In this document: one piece after another, positions 16,866 to 25,233 of the stretch
Layout: the number at the start of each line of letters is the position of its first letter
Position numbering within the stretch: position 1 is the first letter of the stretch
Assembly: GCF_002846395.1 (NCBI RefSeq)
Contig: NZ_PJMU01000001.1
Span: 868,001-932,000, forward strand
DNA from: Pontibacter ramchanderi
GTDB taxonomy: Bacteria; Bacteroidota; Bacteroidia; Cytophagales; Hymenobacteraceae
DNA: 64,000 nucleotides
Reading direction: 5' to 3'
Program-made: the position numbers and the translations under genes
The notes under the pieces: generated by a model
Database searches by the model: none
What the model was told of the DNA's origin: nothing
Seen by the model: only the letters and a program-made list of their open reading frames with translations

Positions 16866-17957
16866 TCAATACCTTCTTCCCTTCCACTTCACTTTGGTGG
16901 GCACAAAGAAGTAAAGGATCAGGATGAAGGTGGTCACTAACAGGTATAGCTCGAAGATTACGTACTGCCACCAGGGAGCTTTGTGATGCAGACGCTCCAG
17001 GCAGATGTGCATGAACACGCTTTGGAGCAGGAGTTTGACAAGTGCAATGCTCAGTGCTACACCCAGCGAGGCCTTGAAAAAGAAAGGAATCAATACAGGA
17101 TAGTAGGCCGAGTGCAGCACGAAAAGCGCGAACATGTACTGGGGCATGTACACCGAGCCACGCATCCAGCGCTTGCGTTGTTCCAGCAGAGCACCATAGC
17201 TGGGGGCGGGCGCCGACCAGGCAAGCACCTTGCTGTCGTACAGGTTCCGAAAACCGTAGCCGCGCTTCAGTATTTGATTGAAAATGGCAATGTCCTCCGT
17301 AACCGAAAAAGGAATGCTTTCGAAACCGCCCACTGCTTCGTAAGCCTCGCGGGTGAGCAGCATGTTGTTGCCCATAGTGGTTACGGGCATGTTCAGGTCG
17401 CTGAACACCTGCATCAGCCCGATCGAGAACAGCCAGTCCATGCGCTGCATTTTATCGAACAGCCGGTTGCCTTTCACGGTGGTCAGCCCGGTTACAACGC
17501 CTACATTTTCACCCAAACCCGACAACATGGCCTTTGCCCAGGAGGGTGGCACTTCAATGTCGGCATCGGTAAAAAGGAAGATGTCGGAGGTGGCTTTTCG
17601 TGCCAGATGCGCCAGCACATTGGCTTTGCCCTTTGCCTGACCAAGCATATTAGTTATAGGCACGCAGGTATAGCCGGACCGTTCCCGGATAAATTCATTT
17701 ACAATCGCTTTGGTGCGGTCGGTGGAGGCATCGTCCCCGATCAGCACTTCTATTTTGTCAGTTGGGTAATCGAGTGCGGCGATGGACTGAAGACACGTTA
17801 AGATGTTGTGCTCCTCGTTACGGGCAGCGATCAGGATACTGATGCGGGGTAGATTTTGGGTATGAGAGGTATAGCGCCTGCGGTTGAGGAGCAGCAATAG
17901 AAGAAGCGCCGCAAATACAAGAAAGTAAAGTATAAAATAGGCGGCGGATACCATCAT
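16866..17957 (-). CDS. Membrane glycosyltransferase family 2
   Basis: The 363-residue product starts at the ATG at 17957, whose ATGA overlaps the stop of the upstream deacetylase gene; the longer frame to 18101 is only read-through of that gene. Residues 3-22 form a membrane helix. The GT-A domain shows LIAARNEE, GDDAST, LFTDADIEV (metal-binding DxD) and EQRKRWMRG (QxxRW, processive GT2 type). Two or three helices follow at the C-terminus. GT2 enzymes of this plan polymerise or transfer sugars onto lipid or glycan at the inner membrane. Coupling to a deacetylase suggests a surface polysaccharide or glycolipid. Confidence 0.85.
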   Translation of the reverse strand: MMVSAAYFILYFLVFAALLLLLLLNRRRYTSHTQNLPRISILIAARNEEHNILTCLQSIAALDYPTDKIEVLIGDDASTDRTKAIVNEFIRERSGYTCVPITNMLGQAKGKANVLAHLARKATSDIFLFTDADIEVPPSWAKAMLSGLGENVGVVTGLTTVKGNRLFDKMQRMDWLFSIGLMQVFSDLNMPVTTMGNNMLLTREAYEAVGGFESIPFSVTEDIAIFNQILKRGYGFRNLYDSKVLAWSAPAPSYGALLEQRKRWMRGSVYMPQYMFALFVLHSAYYPVLIPFFFKASLGVALSIALVKLLLQSVFMHICLERLHHKAPWWQYVIFELYLLVTTFILILYFFVPTKVKWKGRRY

Positions 17958-18589
17958 AGGGTCAGGAAGGTATAGCCCTGTGCGGTAAAATGATCGAGAA
18001 AACGAGGTAGGGCGTATTGCATGTTTCGCTGGGCCTTCAGGCTGTCGTGGAATACGATGATGCTGCCGCTTTGGGTACAGCGAATGGCTTCCTTCAGGCA
18101 CTTTTCGGGGCTGAGCGAGCGATCATAGTCATTGGTGAGGACATCCCACATCACCAGTTCATAGTCGGGTCGCAAGGCCGCCGCCTGTTTTAGGGTAATG
18201 CGGCCGTAAGGCGGACGAAACAATTTAGGCTTTGCTGCATCAGGATAAAGCTGCTCCAGTTCCTGCTGACACTGCTGCACATTTGCGAGGTAGCCCTCCA
18301 GCGACGTTTCCCAACCGCGAAGGTGGTTGTGGGTATGATTGGCAAGCCGGTGCCCCTGCTCCAGGATCTGCTCCGCTATACCTCTGTGCCTTACCAAATT
18401 GTCGCCCACGGCAAAGAAAGTCGCTTTGGCATCGTGCTGGGCCAGCTGGTCCAGCACCCAGGGAGTAACGTCAGGTATAGGTCCGTCGTCAAAAGTAAGG
18501 TATAGCACCTTGTCCTGCGCTTCACGCAGCCAGGTATAGCCCGGCAAAAGGCGGCGTAGCAAGGCGGGTGTCTTGTAGAGGCGGAGCAA
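17954..18589 (-). CDS. Polysaccharide deacetylase (NodB domain)
   Basis: At 211 residues this is essentially a bare NodB domain with no signal peptide. Carbohydrate esterase 4 motifs are in order: LTFDDGP (catalytic Asp plus metal Asp, about residue 31), HTHNH (metal His pair, about 85), RPPYG (about 124), DVLTNDYD (about 147) and IIVFHDS (about 178). It removes acetyl groups from N-acetyl sugars. The first codon is TTG at 18587-18589; no ATG or GTG lies upstream before an in-frame stop, and family N-termini (xLYKTP) support TTG. The stop overlaps the GT2 start by ATGA. Confidence 0.85.
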   Translation of the reverse strand: MLRLYKTPALLRRLLPGYTWLREAQDKVLYLTFDDGPIPDVTPWVLDQLAQHDAKATFFAVGDNLVRHRGIAEQILEQGHRLANHTHNHLRGWETSLEGYLANVQQCQQELEQLYPDAAKPKLFRPPYGRITLKQAAALRPDYELVMWDVLTNDYDRSLSPEKCLKEAIRCTQSGSIIVFHDSLKAQRNMQYALPRFLDHFTAQGYTFLTL

Positions 18590-18590
18590 G

Positions 18591-18777
18591 TTGAATTGTT
18601 AAATTGTTGATGGTTGAATTGTTAGATGGTTAACCGGCATTTTAAGAAACCGTTCAACTTAAGATCAATCTGGCGTTCAGACCACTCTGATCTTATTCTA
18701 AAAGCGCCCTCCTCCATCCGAAAAAACAATTTAACAATATAGCAATTTAACCATCAATAATTTAACCCTTAATCCTA
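18591..18777. repeat. Intergenic iterated element with C-free and G-free arms (A)
   Basis: The left arm (18591-18642) repeats TTGAATTGTT-like words and lacks C almost throughout. The right arm (18721-18777) repeats AACAATTTAAC-like words and lacks G. The arms are near reverse complements about 80 bases apart, so the transcript would fold into a long imperfect hairpin. Four similar elements with different words occur in this window. Confidence 0.55.
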
Positions 18778-19998
18778 CTTAAACCTGCACGACAGCAGCG
18801 TGATATCGTCGCTGAAGGTGGACTCCTCGTTGTAAAGATTAATGGCGTTAAGCAGTTGCAGGTGCAGCATTTTAGAGCTCAGGAAACGGTTTTTCTGCAG
18901 AAAATCGATAGTGCCTTCTATGCCGAACTCCGACTCGTCTTCGTCAAACACCTCGGTAAGGCCGTCGGTGTAGCAGAGCAGAATGGCGTCGTGTGGCACA
19001 TGGATCTTGCCTACGTTCATAAAAGGCAACACATCAAACACGCCCAACATGGTACAACCGTCGTTCAGCAGGTCGTGGGTGTTGTTGTCGTAAAGCAGGA
19101 TCGGGGCATTGTGGCCGGCGTTTACATAACTCAGCTCGCGTGTGCTGCGGTTAAAAATGGCGACAAAGGTCGTGATGAATTTCTCGGCAATCGCGTTGCG
19201 GTAGATCAGGTGGTTTAGTTCCGACACAACTGTATTGAGGTCTGAAGTTTGGCGCAGAATGGTACGCAAACCCGCCTGAAAATTCGACATCAGCAGAGAG
19301 GCTGGTACGCCCTTGCCCGACACGTCGGCCACGCAGAAGAGAAACTGGTCTTTGTCGATCTCAATAAAATCGTAGTAATCGCCGCCGATAGACGAATGCG
19401 GAATGTAGCTGGCGTGAATAGCCACGTCTTTGTCGTTAGGCAGCTTTTTCGGGAAAAGCATAGACTGCACTTCGCGGGCAATCTCGATCTCCTTCCGGAT
19501 GGACTCCTGTGCCAGTCGCTGGCGGGCCATACGGTGGTTTTCGATGGCCACAAGCATGATGTTACTCACCGTCTGCACAAAGTTCAGTGCCTCGATGTTG
19601 GTATAATAAGGCTGAATCTTTCCGATCATTACAAAGGCGAGCACTTTGCCGTTGTGCAGAATCGGGATCACGATCTCGAAATTGCGCCACTTCTTGTCCA
19701 CGCTCAGCTTCGAAATGCGCGTGATCTCCTTTAGTTCGAGGATCGCTTCGGGAAGGTGTTGCTTGGCGGGCTCCAGGTCGGTACCGAAGCTTACTTTGCA
19801 GTCCCACTTCTCGTCGTGCACAAAAAGGGCCAGCCGGTTGATCTGCAGCTGGGCCAGCAGTGTGAAGCGGTATATTTTATAAAGCGCCTCTTCAGGCAGG
19901 TTGTCGTTAATCGCCTGGGTGATTTCCAACAAGGCCGATAACTCCAGCTTTTTGAGGTTTAACTCCTGCTGTATGTTCGGAGCAACTATATCAGGCAT
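18775..19998 (-). CDS. GAF-domain PP2C-type serine phosphatase (RsbU/SpoIIE family)
   Basis: A 407-residue soluble protein. Residues 25-165 form a GAF-like sensor, followed by a coiled linker (EIEIAREVQSMLFPKK) and a PP2C/SpoIIE catalytic domain from about 190. Metal-binding motifs are SIGGDYYDF, VADVSGKGVPA (about 240), NAGHNAP (about 315), CYTDGL (about 360) and FSDDITLL near the end. Relatives dephosphorylate anti-anti-sigma factors in partner-switching stress pathways; no such partner is in the window. A start at ATG 19998 is well supported by the usual leading helix. Confidence 0.85.
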   Translation of the reverse strand: MPDIVAPNIQQELNLKKLELSALLEITQAINDNLPEEALYKIYRFTLLAQLQINRLALFVHDEKWDCKVSFGTDLEPAKQHLPEAILELKEITRISKLSVDKKWRNFEIVIPILHNGKVLAFVMIGKIQPYYTNIEALNFVQTVSNIMLVAIENHRMARQRLAQESIRKEIEIAREVQSMLFPKKLPNDKDVAIHASYIPHSSIGGDYYDFIEIDKDQFLFCVADVSGKGVPASLLMSNFQAGLRTILRQTSDLNTVVSELNHLIYRNAIAEKFITTFVAIFNRSTRELSYVNAGHNAPILLYDNNTHDLLNDGCTMLGVFDVLPFMNVGKIHVPHDAILLCYTDGLTEVFDEDESEFGIEGTIDFLQKNRFLSSKMLHLQLLNAINLYNEESTFSDDITLLSCRFK

Positions 19999-20215
19999 TC
20001 GGTTTCATAGTTTAGGTTGGCTTATGGCCCGCACATGGGGGTTTCTCTCGCCTTTACACCTGTCACGCAGGCGTATACTGCGTAAATTTACAAAAAATCA
20101 GCCGCATTCCGTGCCAGCCCCTCAAATCCTTTGAAATAATCCGTATTCTCCACAGGCCTTTACTTGCAACTACGTAACATGGCAACTTGTTCGCGCCGGC
20201 TGCAGAAAAATTCCC

Positions 20216-20473
20216 TTAAATAGAATTATGTACCACCAGTCCGGCTTTGGTGGCCAGGTAAAAGTACTGTTGGCAGTGCATGCCAAAAGTAGCTTCGTCG
20301 TAGGCATGTTCGGTGTCCGGGTCAGGGTACAGTATCCGGATGTAGCCTTTGATGATCAGGTCGCGCAGGGCGGCGCAGAGCTCCGAGTCGCTTAGGGCAC
20401 TGGTGCTTTTCAGGTCAGGGTAGGACGTCACAAAATAGAGCTCGTCCAAAATGGCAAATTCATTCTCAGTCAT
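20216..20473 (-). CDS. Small protein of unknown function, possible winged-helix fold
   Basis: An 85-residue acidic protein. Its alternating helix pattern (FAILDELYFV, SDSELCAALRDLIIKGYIRIL) followed by a short hairpin-like region recalls a winged-helix module; this is inference from pattern only. It overlaps the end of the upstream glycosyltransferase gene by 8 bases, so it is the last gene of the flippase-GT2 operon. I recognise no family. Confidence 0.6.
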   Translation of the reverse strand: MTENEFAILDELYFVTSYPDLKSTSALSDSELCAALRDLIIKGYIRILYPDPDTEHAYDEATFGMHCQQYFYLATKAGLVVHNSI

Positions 20474-21605
20474 GGTTACGGATAGTTCGGCCTTTCCAGG
20501 TATAGCGCCCTGAAAGACCCTTGATGGCGGTATATAGTACGTAAGGAATGTAAACTAGCTGCAGCGGAAGCATAAAAATAAGATAATTCCGGCGTTGCAT
20601 AAAAGCCAGGATGCGGGACAAGAACAGGAAATCGATCAGAAACTTGGCTGCATAGGCGGTCACAAATGTCCAGAAGCTCAACCACTGCAGCAGCAGGGCG
20701 GGTATAGCCAGGAAAAGCAGCAAGTTAACAGCGAACACACTCAGGGCCACCAGCTTAACCGGCAGGCTTTGGTAGCTCCGCCACTTGCTTGCCCAGCGCA
20801 CCCGCTGCGCTACAAAGCTGCGCACCGTCTGGCGCGCCTCCGTGTACACCATGGCAGCCGGATGCTTGAGAAAAGCGATGCGCTCGGGGTATAGCATGCT
20901 TACCTTGTGCAGCAAAAACTCGTCGTCGCCGCTGGCTATACCTTCATTTCCGGTAAAGCCACCTGCTTCTTCAAACACTTGCCGGGTATAGGCCAGGTTG
21001 GCGCCGTTGCACATATTCGGCTGGCGCAGGCCAATGGAGGCCCCTCCCACCCCAATGAGGGAGGCAAATTCGACTAGCTGCATGCGCTCCAGCAAGGTAT
21101 GGGTATTTTGAAAACAAACCGGCCCTGATATGAAAACTGCCCGCTGCGACTCGTAGGTATAGGCCAGGTGCAGAAGCCATTCCGGCTGCACACGGCAGTC
21201 GCCATCGGTGAAGACCAGCAACTCACCACCTGCCTCTGCTATACCTTGTTTTATAGCAGCTTTCTTGCCCATAGCCTCCGTTTTCTCCGAAAGCCGGATC
21301 AGGCGCAGCGTAAGGCTGGTAACAGGCATAAACTCCCGGACCAACTCCACGGTGTTGTCCTCTGAATGATCATCCGCGATGAGCACCTCCCACAATGCAG
21401 CAGGGTAATTCTGCGCCTCCAGATCCCGGAGCAAATCCTGTATCTGCTTCGCTTCGTTTCGGACAGGTATAATAACCGAGAGTTTGGTAACAGGAACGTA
21501 CCCGAAAGGTATGGCAGGTATAGGCAGGCGCTTCCAGGCGAACAGACAACGCAGGATGACCCAGCCATACCCCAGCAGGGCAAGCAAAAGGAACAGTGTG
21601 AACAT
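20466..21605 (-). CDS. Membrane glycosyltransferase family 2
   Basis: The 379-residue product starts at ATG 21605, which overlaps the upstream stop (TGATG); the longer frame to 21692 lies inside the neighbour. It has an N-terminal helix (FTLFLLLALLGYGWVI), a GT-A domain with IIPVRNEA, IADDHSED, TDGDCRV (DxD type) and QRVRWASKW (QxxRW), and three C-terminal membrane segments. It is paralogous in plan to the GT2 at 16866. With the YbhN-like protein upstream it probably forms part of an envelope glycolipid pathway. Acceptor and sugar are unknown. Confidence 0.85.
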   Translation of the reverse strand: MFTLFLLLALLGYGWVILRCLFAWKRLPIPAIPFGYVPVTKLSVIIPVRNEAKQIQDLLRDLEAQNYPAALWEVLIADDHSEDNTVELVREFMPVTSLTLRLIRLSEKTEAMGKKAAIKQGIAEAGGELLVFTDGDCRVQPEWLLHLAYTYESQRAVFISGPVCFQNTHTLLERMQLVEFASLIGVGGASIGLRQPNMCNGANLAYTRQVFEEAGGFTGNEGIASGDDEFLLHKVSMLYPERIAFLKHPAAMVYTEARQTVRSFVAQRVRWASKWRSYQSLPVKLVALSVFAVNLLLFLAIPALLLQWLSFWTFVTAYAAKFLIDFLFLSRILAFMQRRNYLIFMLPLQLVYIPYVLYTAIKGLSGRYTWKGRTIRNHD

Positions 21606-22594
21606 CAGGCGCCCCCTCCTCTCCGGTTTAATTTCAGCCGCACCACAAACAGCAAACCGACCGCGCTTGGCACCACAATGTTGAGCAGCCAAAGACTCAG
21701 GCTGGCGCTCAGCACCTGCAGCCGCTCCTGGCCCAGCAAACCGAACACGTACATGGCCGATAGCTCCCGCACACCCAGGTCCGAGAGCAGTGACACCGAG
21801 GGCACCACCGACTTCAGAAAAAAAGCTGTCGACACGCCGCTTATGTACTCTACCGGGTTTAGCCTCACCTCAAACAGAATGAGCAGCAGCACAAACTGCA
21901 ACAGAAAAACAAAGTAGCGCAGCAACGAAAGCACTAGCACCCGGTTCATTTCCCCGAAGGTATAGCGCCCCATAATGGCCAGGTATTTTGTGAACCTACG
22001 GAGTGGGCCGACCGCCGCCACCAGCGCAACCATTGCCCGGGCGTTGAAAAGTAGCAGCAACATGGCTGCATTGAGCACGAGCAACAGAAAAAACACACTC
22101 AGGCAAATAGCAGGGTAATTCTCCCAGTAAAGCAGCACAGCGAAGTAAAGCAACCCCAGCGAGCCAACCAGCACCGTAGCCACCAACTGACAGAACCTGC
22201 CCATAAAGACAGCACCTATACCTTCCAGACGTTCTTTGCTCTTGAGCTCGAGCAGGCGGCCAGCGTAGTCGCCGAGGCGGTTGGGGGTGATGAAGCCGAG
22301 CGTGAGCCCCACCATAACGGAGCGAAAGGCCCGCAGGTATGAGATGCGCTCCAGCTTCTGCCCCAGCACTTGCCACTTCCAGGCTTCCAGGCCCCAGTTG
22401 GCAGGTATAAGCAGCGCACTTAAAATAAGCATAAAGGTATAGTCACTTTGGCGAGCCGACTGCAGGATACGCCGCCAGGTGAGTAGCGTATCGGGAGCCG
22501 TGAAAATGGCCAGGTACAGGAAGTAAAGGGTGAGCAGCACCACGACAATTTTGCCGGTAGTCAAAAGGAACCTTCTGTTGCGGGTAATGTTCAA
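21605..22594 (-). CDS. YbhN/UPF0104 flippase-like membrane protein
   Basis: The 329-residue protein has about eight membrane helices and matches the flippase-like family related to the transmembrane half of MprF. Characteristic pieces are the loop GLTLGFITPNRLGDYAGR (about residue 96) and LLSDLGVRELSAMYVFGLLG (about 275). MprF-type domains flip aminoacyl phospholipids; stand-alone members next to glycosyltransferases are thought to handle lipid-linked glycans. The first codon is TTG (22592-22594); an in-frame stop lies 12 bases upstream with no ATG between. Divergent from ruvC across 25 bases. Confidence 0.8.
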   Translation of the reverse strand: MNITRNRRFLLTTGKIVVVLLTLYFLYLAIFTAPDTLLTWRRILQSARQSDYTFMLILSALLIPANWGLEAWKWQVLGQKLERISYLRAFRSVMVGLTLGFITPNRLGDYAGRLLELKSKERLEGIGAVFMGRFCQLVATVLVGSLGLLYFAVLLYWENYPAICLSVFFLLLVLNAAMLLLLFNARAMVALVAAVGPLRRFTKYLAIMGRYTFGEMNRVLVLSLLRYFVFLLQFVLLLILFEVRLNPVEYISGVSTAFFLKSVVPSVSLLSDLGVRELSAMYVFGLLGQERLQVLSASLSLWLLNIVVPSAVGLLFVVRLKLNRRGGGA

Positions 22595-22619
22595 GATATT
22601 GTCTTAAATTGCGGCTCTT

Positions 22620-23186
22620 ATGGTTTACTCTGCTACCCTCCCACCCAACAAATTAATTCTTGGCATCGACCCCGGCACGCAAGTCATGGGCTATGGCCTA
22701 ATTGAAGTAACCGGATCGAAGGTAAAGGTAGTGCAGTACGGCGTGATTCACCTCAAAAGCTACAGCAACCACGCCATCAAGTTAAAGAAAATTTTTGACC
22801 GCATGATACAGCTCATCGACGAATACCTGCCCGACGAGCTGGCCATCGAGTCGCCTTTCTTTGGTGTGAACGTGCAGAGTATGCTTAAACTGGGTCGTGC
22901 CCAGGGAGTTGCCATCGCAGCTGCCCTCTCCCGCGACATCCCCTACGTGGAGTATGCCCCCAAAAAAGTAAAGCAGTCCGTTACCGGAAACGGCAACGCC
23001 TCCAAAGAGCAGGTGGCCGCCATGCTGGTGCAGATCCTCAAAATACAGCCCGACCCTAAAATGTTCGACGCCACCGATGCCCTGTCCGTGGCCCTTTGCC
23101 ACCATTACCAGAAAGGCAATAACGCCAAAAAAGGGGCTAACTCCTGGAAAGCCTTCCTGACCGAGAACCCTGAAAGAAAGGTATAA
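22620..23186 (+). CDS. ruvC: Holliday junction endonuclease RuvC
   Basis: A 188-residue RNase H-fold resolvase. The four acidic active-site residues are visible: Asp in LGIDPGT (about residue 17), Glu in LAIESPFF (about 74), and the Asp pair in DATDALSVALCHH (about 147-150). It cuts four-way junctions at symmetric sites during homologous recombination as part of RuvABC. The C-terminal tail of about 25 basic residues (KGNNAKKGANSWK) is longer than in E. coli. RuvA and RuvB are not adjacent, as is common outside Proteobacteria. Confidence 0.95.
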   Translation: MVYSATLPPNKLILGIDPGTQVMGYGLIEVTGSKVKVVQYGVIHLKSYSNHAIKLKKIFDRMIQLIDEYLPDELAIESPFFGVNVQSMLKLGRAQGVAIAAALSRDIPYVEYAPKKVKQSVTGNGNASKEQVAAMLVQILKIQPDPKMFDATDALSVALCHHYQKGNNAKKGANSWKAFLTENPERKV

Positions 23187-23635
23187 GCAGGTAAAGTATA
23201 GGAGTGCTTCAGGATCGCTATATTAGTATAGAAAGGCATCAGTTGACGGCCTGTTCTGTTGGCTTTATCCTGTCGCCAAACGGCAAGGTTATACCTACAA
23301 GCCATTCGCTTCAGACGCAATTCCACTATTTCTGATACCCGCCGGCAGCAACGCCCGCCAATTATCCGTCTCTCAAGTATAAGCTTTTGAAAATATTTCG
23401 CAGTTTTGTAAAAAATCGCATCTAACTTTCGTAAGGCTTATAGGTCTGCCCGATTTCTTTCGAATCTGTTTAAAATCAGCATATGCCCTAGTATAGGCTA
23501 TACCTGTAAAACAAAGTTTAAACATGTTTTTGCAGATGCGGTTAAGCATAGCGTCAGGCTTATTCTTAAAAATTAAGTTAATTTTGCCGCTGCCTTTTCG
23601 AAGGCAGGTGTATAGGTGAATCCTAAACAGCATAA
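23187..23635. other. Long intergenic region before the mla operon
   Basis: About 450 bases without a gene I can support; the minus-strand frames here have poor codon use. It contains several GGTATA/TATACC motif copies, a GCCTT/AAGGC mini-hairpin near 23591, and the mla promoter at its right end. No other structure seen. Confidence 0.5.
23579..23586 (+). promoter_or_regulatory. Predicted -7 box of the mla operon
   Basis: TAATTTTG matches TAnnTTTG exactly, 49 bases before the mlaE start codon. The -33 region (TTATTC about 20 bases upstream) is weak. Confidence 0.45.
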
Positions 23636-24454
23636 ATGGATTTAGATAAAAATAAACCGGGAACCGCTTCCTCCCGGCGCAGGTATGTAACAACACGCAG
23701 GCTCGACAGGATATTTGTGGAGTTGGCGAATGTATACCGTTTCAATGCGCGGTTTTTCAAGGAAGTGTGGTTGCCTCCCTACGAGTTCAAGGAAATTATC
23801 AGGCAGTGCTACGAAATCGGGGTGCGCTCCTTGCCACTGATCTCCCTTACTGGCTTCATCATCGGTATCGTGTTCACCAACCAGTCACGCCCTTCCCTGG
23901 CTGATTTTGGCGCTACCTCGCTCCTGCCCGCCCTGATCTCCGTTGCCATTATCCGGGCGATTGGTCCACTGGTAACGGCCCTCATTGCTGCGGGCCGCGT
24001 AGGTTCTGCCATAGGTGCTGAGTTGGGCTCCATGCGCGTAACCGAGCAGATCGATGCCATGGAGGTATCGGCCACCAACCCGTTTAAGTTTCTGGTTGTA
24101 AGCCGTGTGCTGGCCACTACCCTGATGATTCCGGCGCTCACGATGTTTACCACGCTCGTTTCGCTGCTGGGCGGTTACCTGAACGTGCACCAGAACGAAC
24201 TGACCTCGCTCAGCGTCTTCTTCTACCAGGTGTTTGATGCCATCACGTTTCTGGATATCATCGCCTCGTCGGTTAAATCTGTGATCTTTGGCTATACCAT
24301 CGGGATGGTGGGCTGCTACAAAGGCTATAACTCATCGAAAGGCACTGAGGGCGTTGGCAAGGCGGCTAACTCATCGGTGGTAACGGCCATGTTCCTTATC
24401 TTTATAGAGGAGCTCCTGATCATGCAGGTTATCAACACAATTAGAGCTTTTTAA
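23636..24454 (+). CDS. mlaE: MlaE family lipid-transport ABC permease
   Basis: A 272-residue inner-membrane permease with the MlaE core of five helices. Conserved features are the long segment around GVRSLPLISLTGFIIGIVF, the helix GPLVTALIAAGRVGSAIGAE and LGSMRVTEQIDAMEV, which forms the coupling helix for the ATPase. Residues 1-60 form a charged cytoplasmic extension. It opens the three-gene mlaE-mlaF-mlaD operon that moves phospholipids between the inner membrane and periplasmic MCE protein to keep outer-membrane asymmetry. Its stop overlaps the mlaF start (TAATG). Confidence 0.93.
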   Translation: MDLDKNKPGTASSRRRYVTTRRLDRIFVELANVYRFNARFFKEVWLPPYEFKEIIRQCYEIGVRSLPLISLTGFIIGIVFTNQSRPSLADFGATSLLPALISVAIIRAIGPLVTALIAAGRVGSAIGAELGSMRVTEQIDAMEVSATNPFKFLVVSRVLATTLMIPALTMFTTLVSLLGGYLNVHQNELTSLSVFFYQVFDAITFLDIIASSVKSVIFGYTIGMVGCYKGYNSSKGTEGVGKAANSSVVTAMFLIFIEELLIMQVINTIRAF

Positions 24455-25233
24455 TGGAGGCAAAAGAAATAAACCCTAACATCGATAGAAACGAGAAAGT
24501 GATTTCTATCCGGGGCCTCAAAAAAGCATTCGACGATTTTGAGGTACTCAAAGGCGTAGACCTGGACTTGTTTAAAGGCGAAAACCTGGTGGTGCTCGGC
24601 CGCTCCGGCACAGGTAAGTCTGTGCTGATCAAGATCATCTCCGGCCTGCTGCAGGCCGATGAAGGTTCGGTGAACGTGCTGGGCCGCGAGGTGGGCGCGC
24701 TGAAACCACGTGAGTTGGATGCGCTGCGGCTCAAGATCGGCTTCTCGTTCCAGAACAGCGCCTTGTACGACAGTATGACCGTGCGCGAGAACCTGGAGTT
24801 TCCGCTGATCAGACACGCCAAACACATGACCGAAGCCGAGCGAGAAGACACCATTCAATATGTATTGGAGGCCGTTGGGCTGTTGCAGGCAATCAACCAG
24901 ATGCCGTCCGAGCTGTCTGGTGGCCAGCGCAAGCGCATTGGCATTGCCCGCACCCTGATCCTGAAGCCGGACATCATGCTGTACGATGAACCCACCGCCG
25001 GCCTCGACCCGATCACGTGTATCGAGATCAACAGCCTGATCAATGAAGTACAGGAGAAATTCAACACCTCCTCTATCATCATCACCCATGACCTTACCTG
25101 TGCCCGCGCCGTAGGAGACAGGATAGTGATGCTGCTCGATGGACAATTTCAGCGCGAAGGCACGTTTGATGAGGTGTTCGAAAGCAATGACGAGCGCGTA
25201 CAATCTTTTTATAACTACAACTTTATAGACTAG
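24454..25233 (+). CDS. mlaF: MlaF family ABC transporter ATPase
   Basis: A 259-residue ATPase. Walker A is GRSGTGKS (about residue 50), the Q-loop is FSFQNSALYD, the signature is LSGGQRKRIGIAR (about 151), Walker B is IMLYDEPTAGLDP (about 174), and the switch His is in IIITHD (about 208). FQNSALYDSMTV and the SGGQRKR variant are typical of MlaF/TGD3-type enzymes. It drives lipid movement through MlaE. The gene overlaps mlaE by one base and precedes mlaD directly, so the three are made together. Confidence 0.95.
   Translation: MEAKEINPNIDRNEKVISIRGLKKAFDDFEVLKGVDLDLFKGENLVVLGRSGTGKSVLIKIISGLLQADEGSVNVLGREVGALKPRELDALRLKIGFSFQNSALYDSMTVRENLEFPLIRHAKHMTEAEREDTIQYVLEAVGLLQAINQMPSELSGGQRKRIGIARTLILKPDIMLYDEPTAGLDPITCIEINSLINEVQEKFNTSSIIITHDLTCARAVGDRIVMLLDGQFQREGTFDEVFESNDERVQSFYNYNFID

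Noticed and set aside
18590..18780. Iterated arms considered as insertion sequence ends
   Set aside because: No transposase, no target duplication, and each of the five sites has a different repeated word.
23105..23696. Minus-strand frames in the gap between ruvC and mlaE
   Set aside because: Overlap both genes, poor codon choice, no homologous features. The gap is better read as regulatory DNA.
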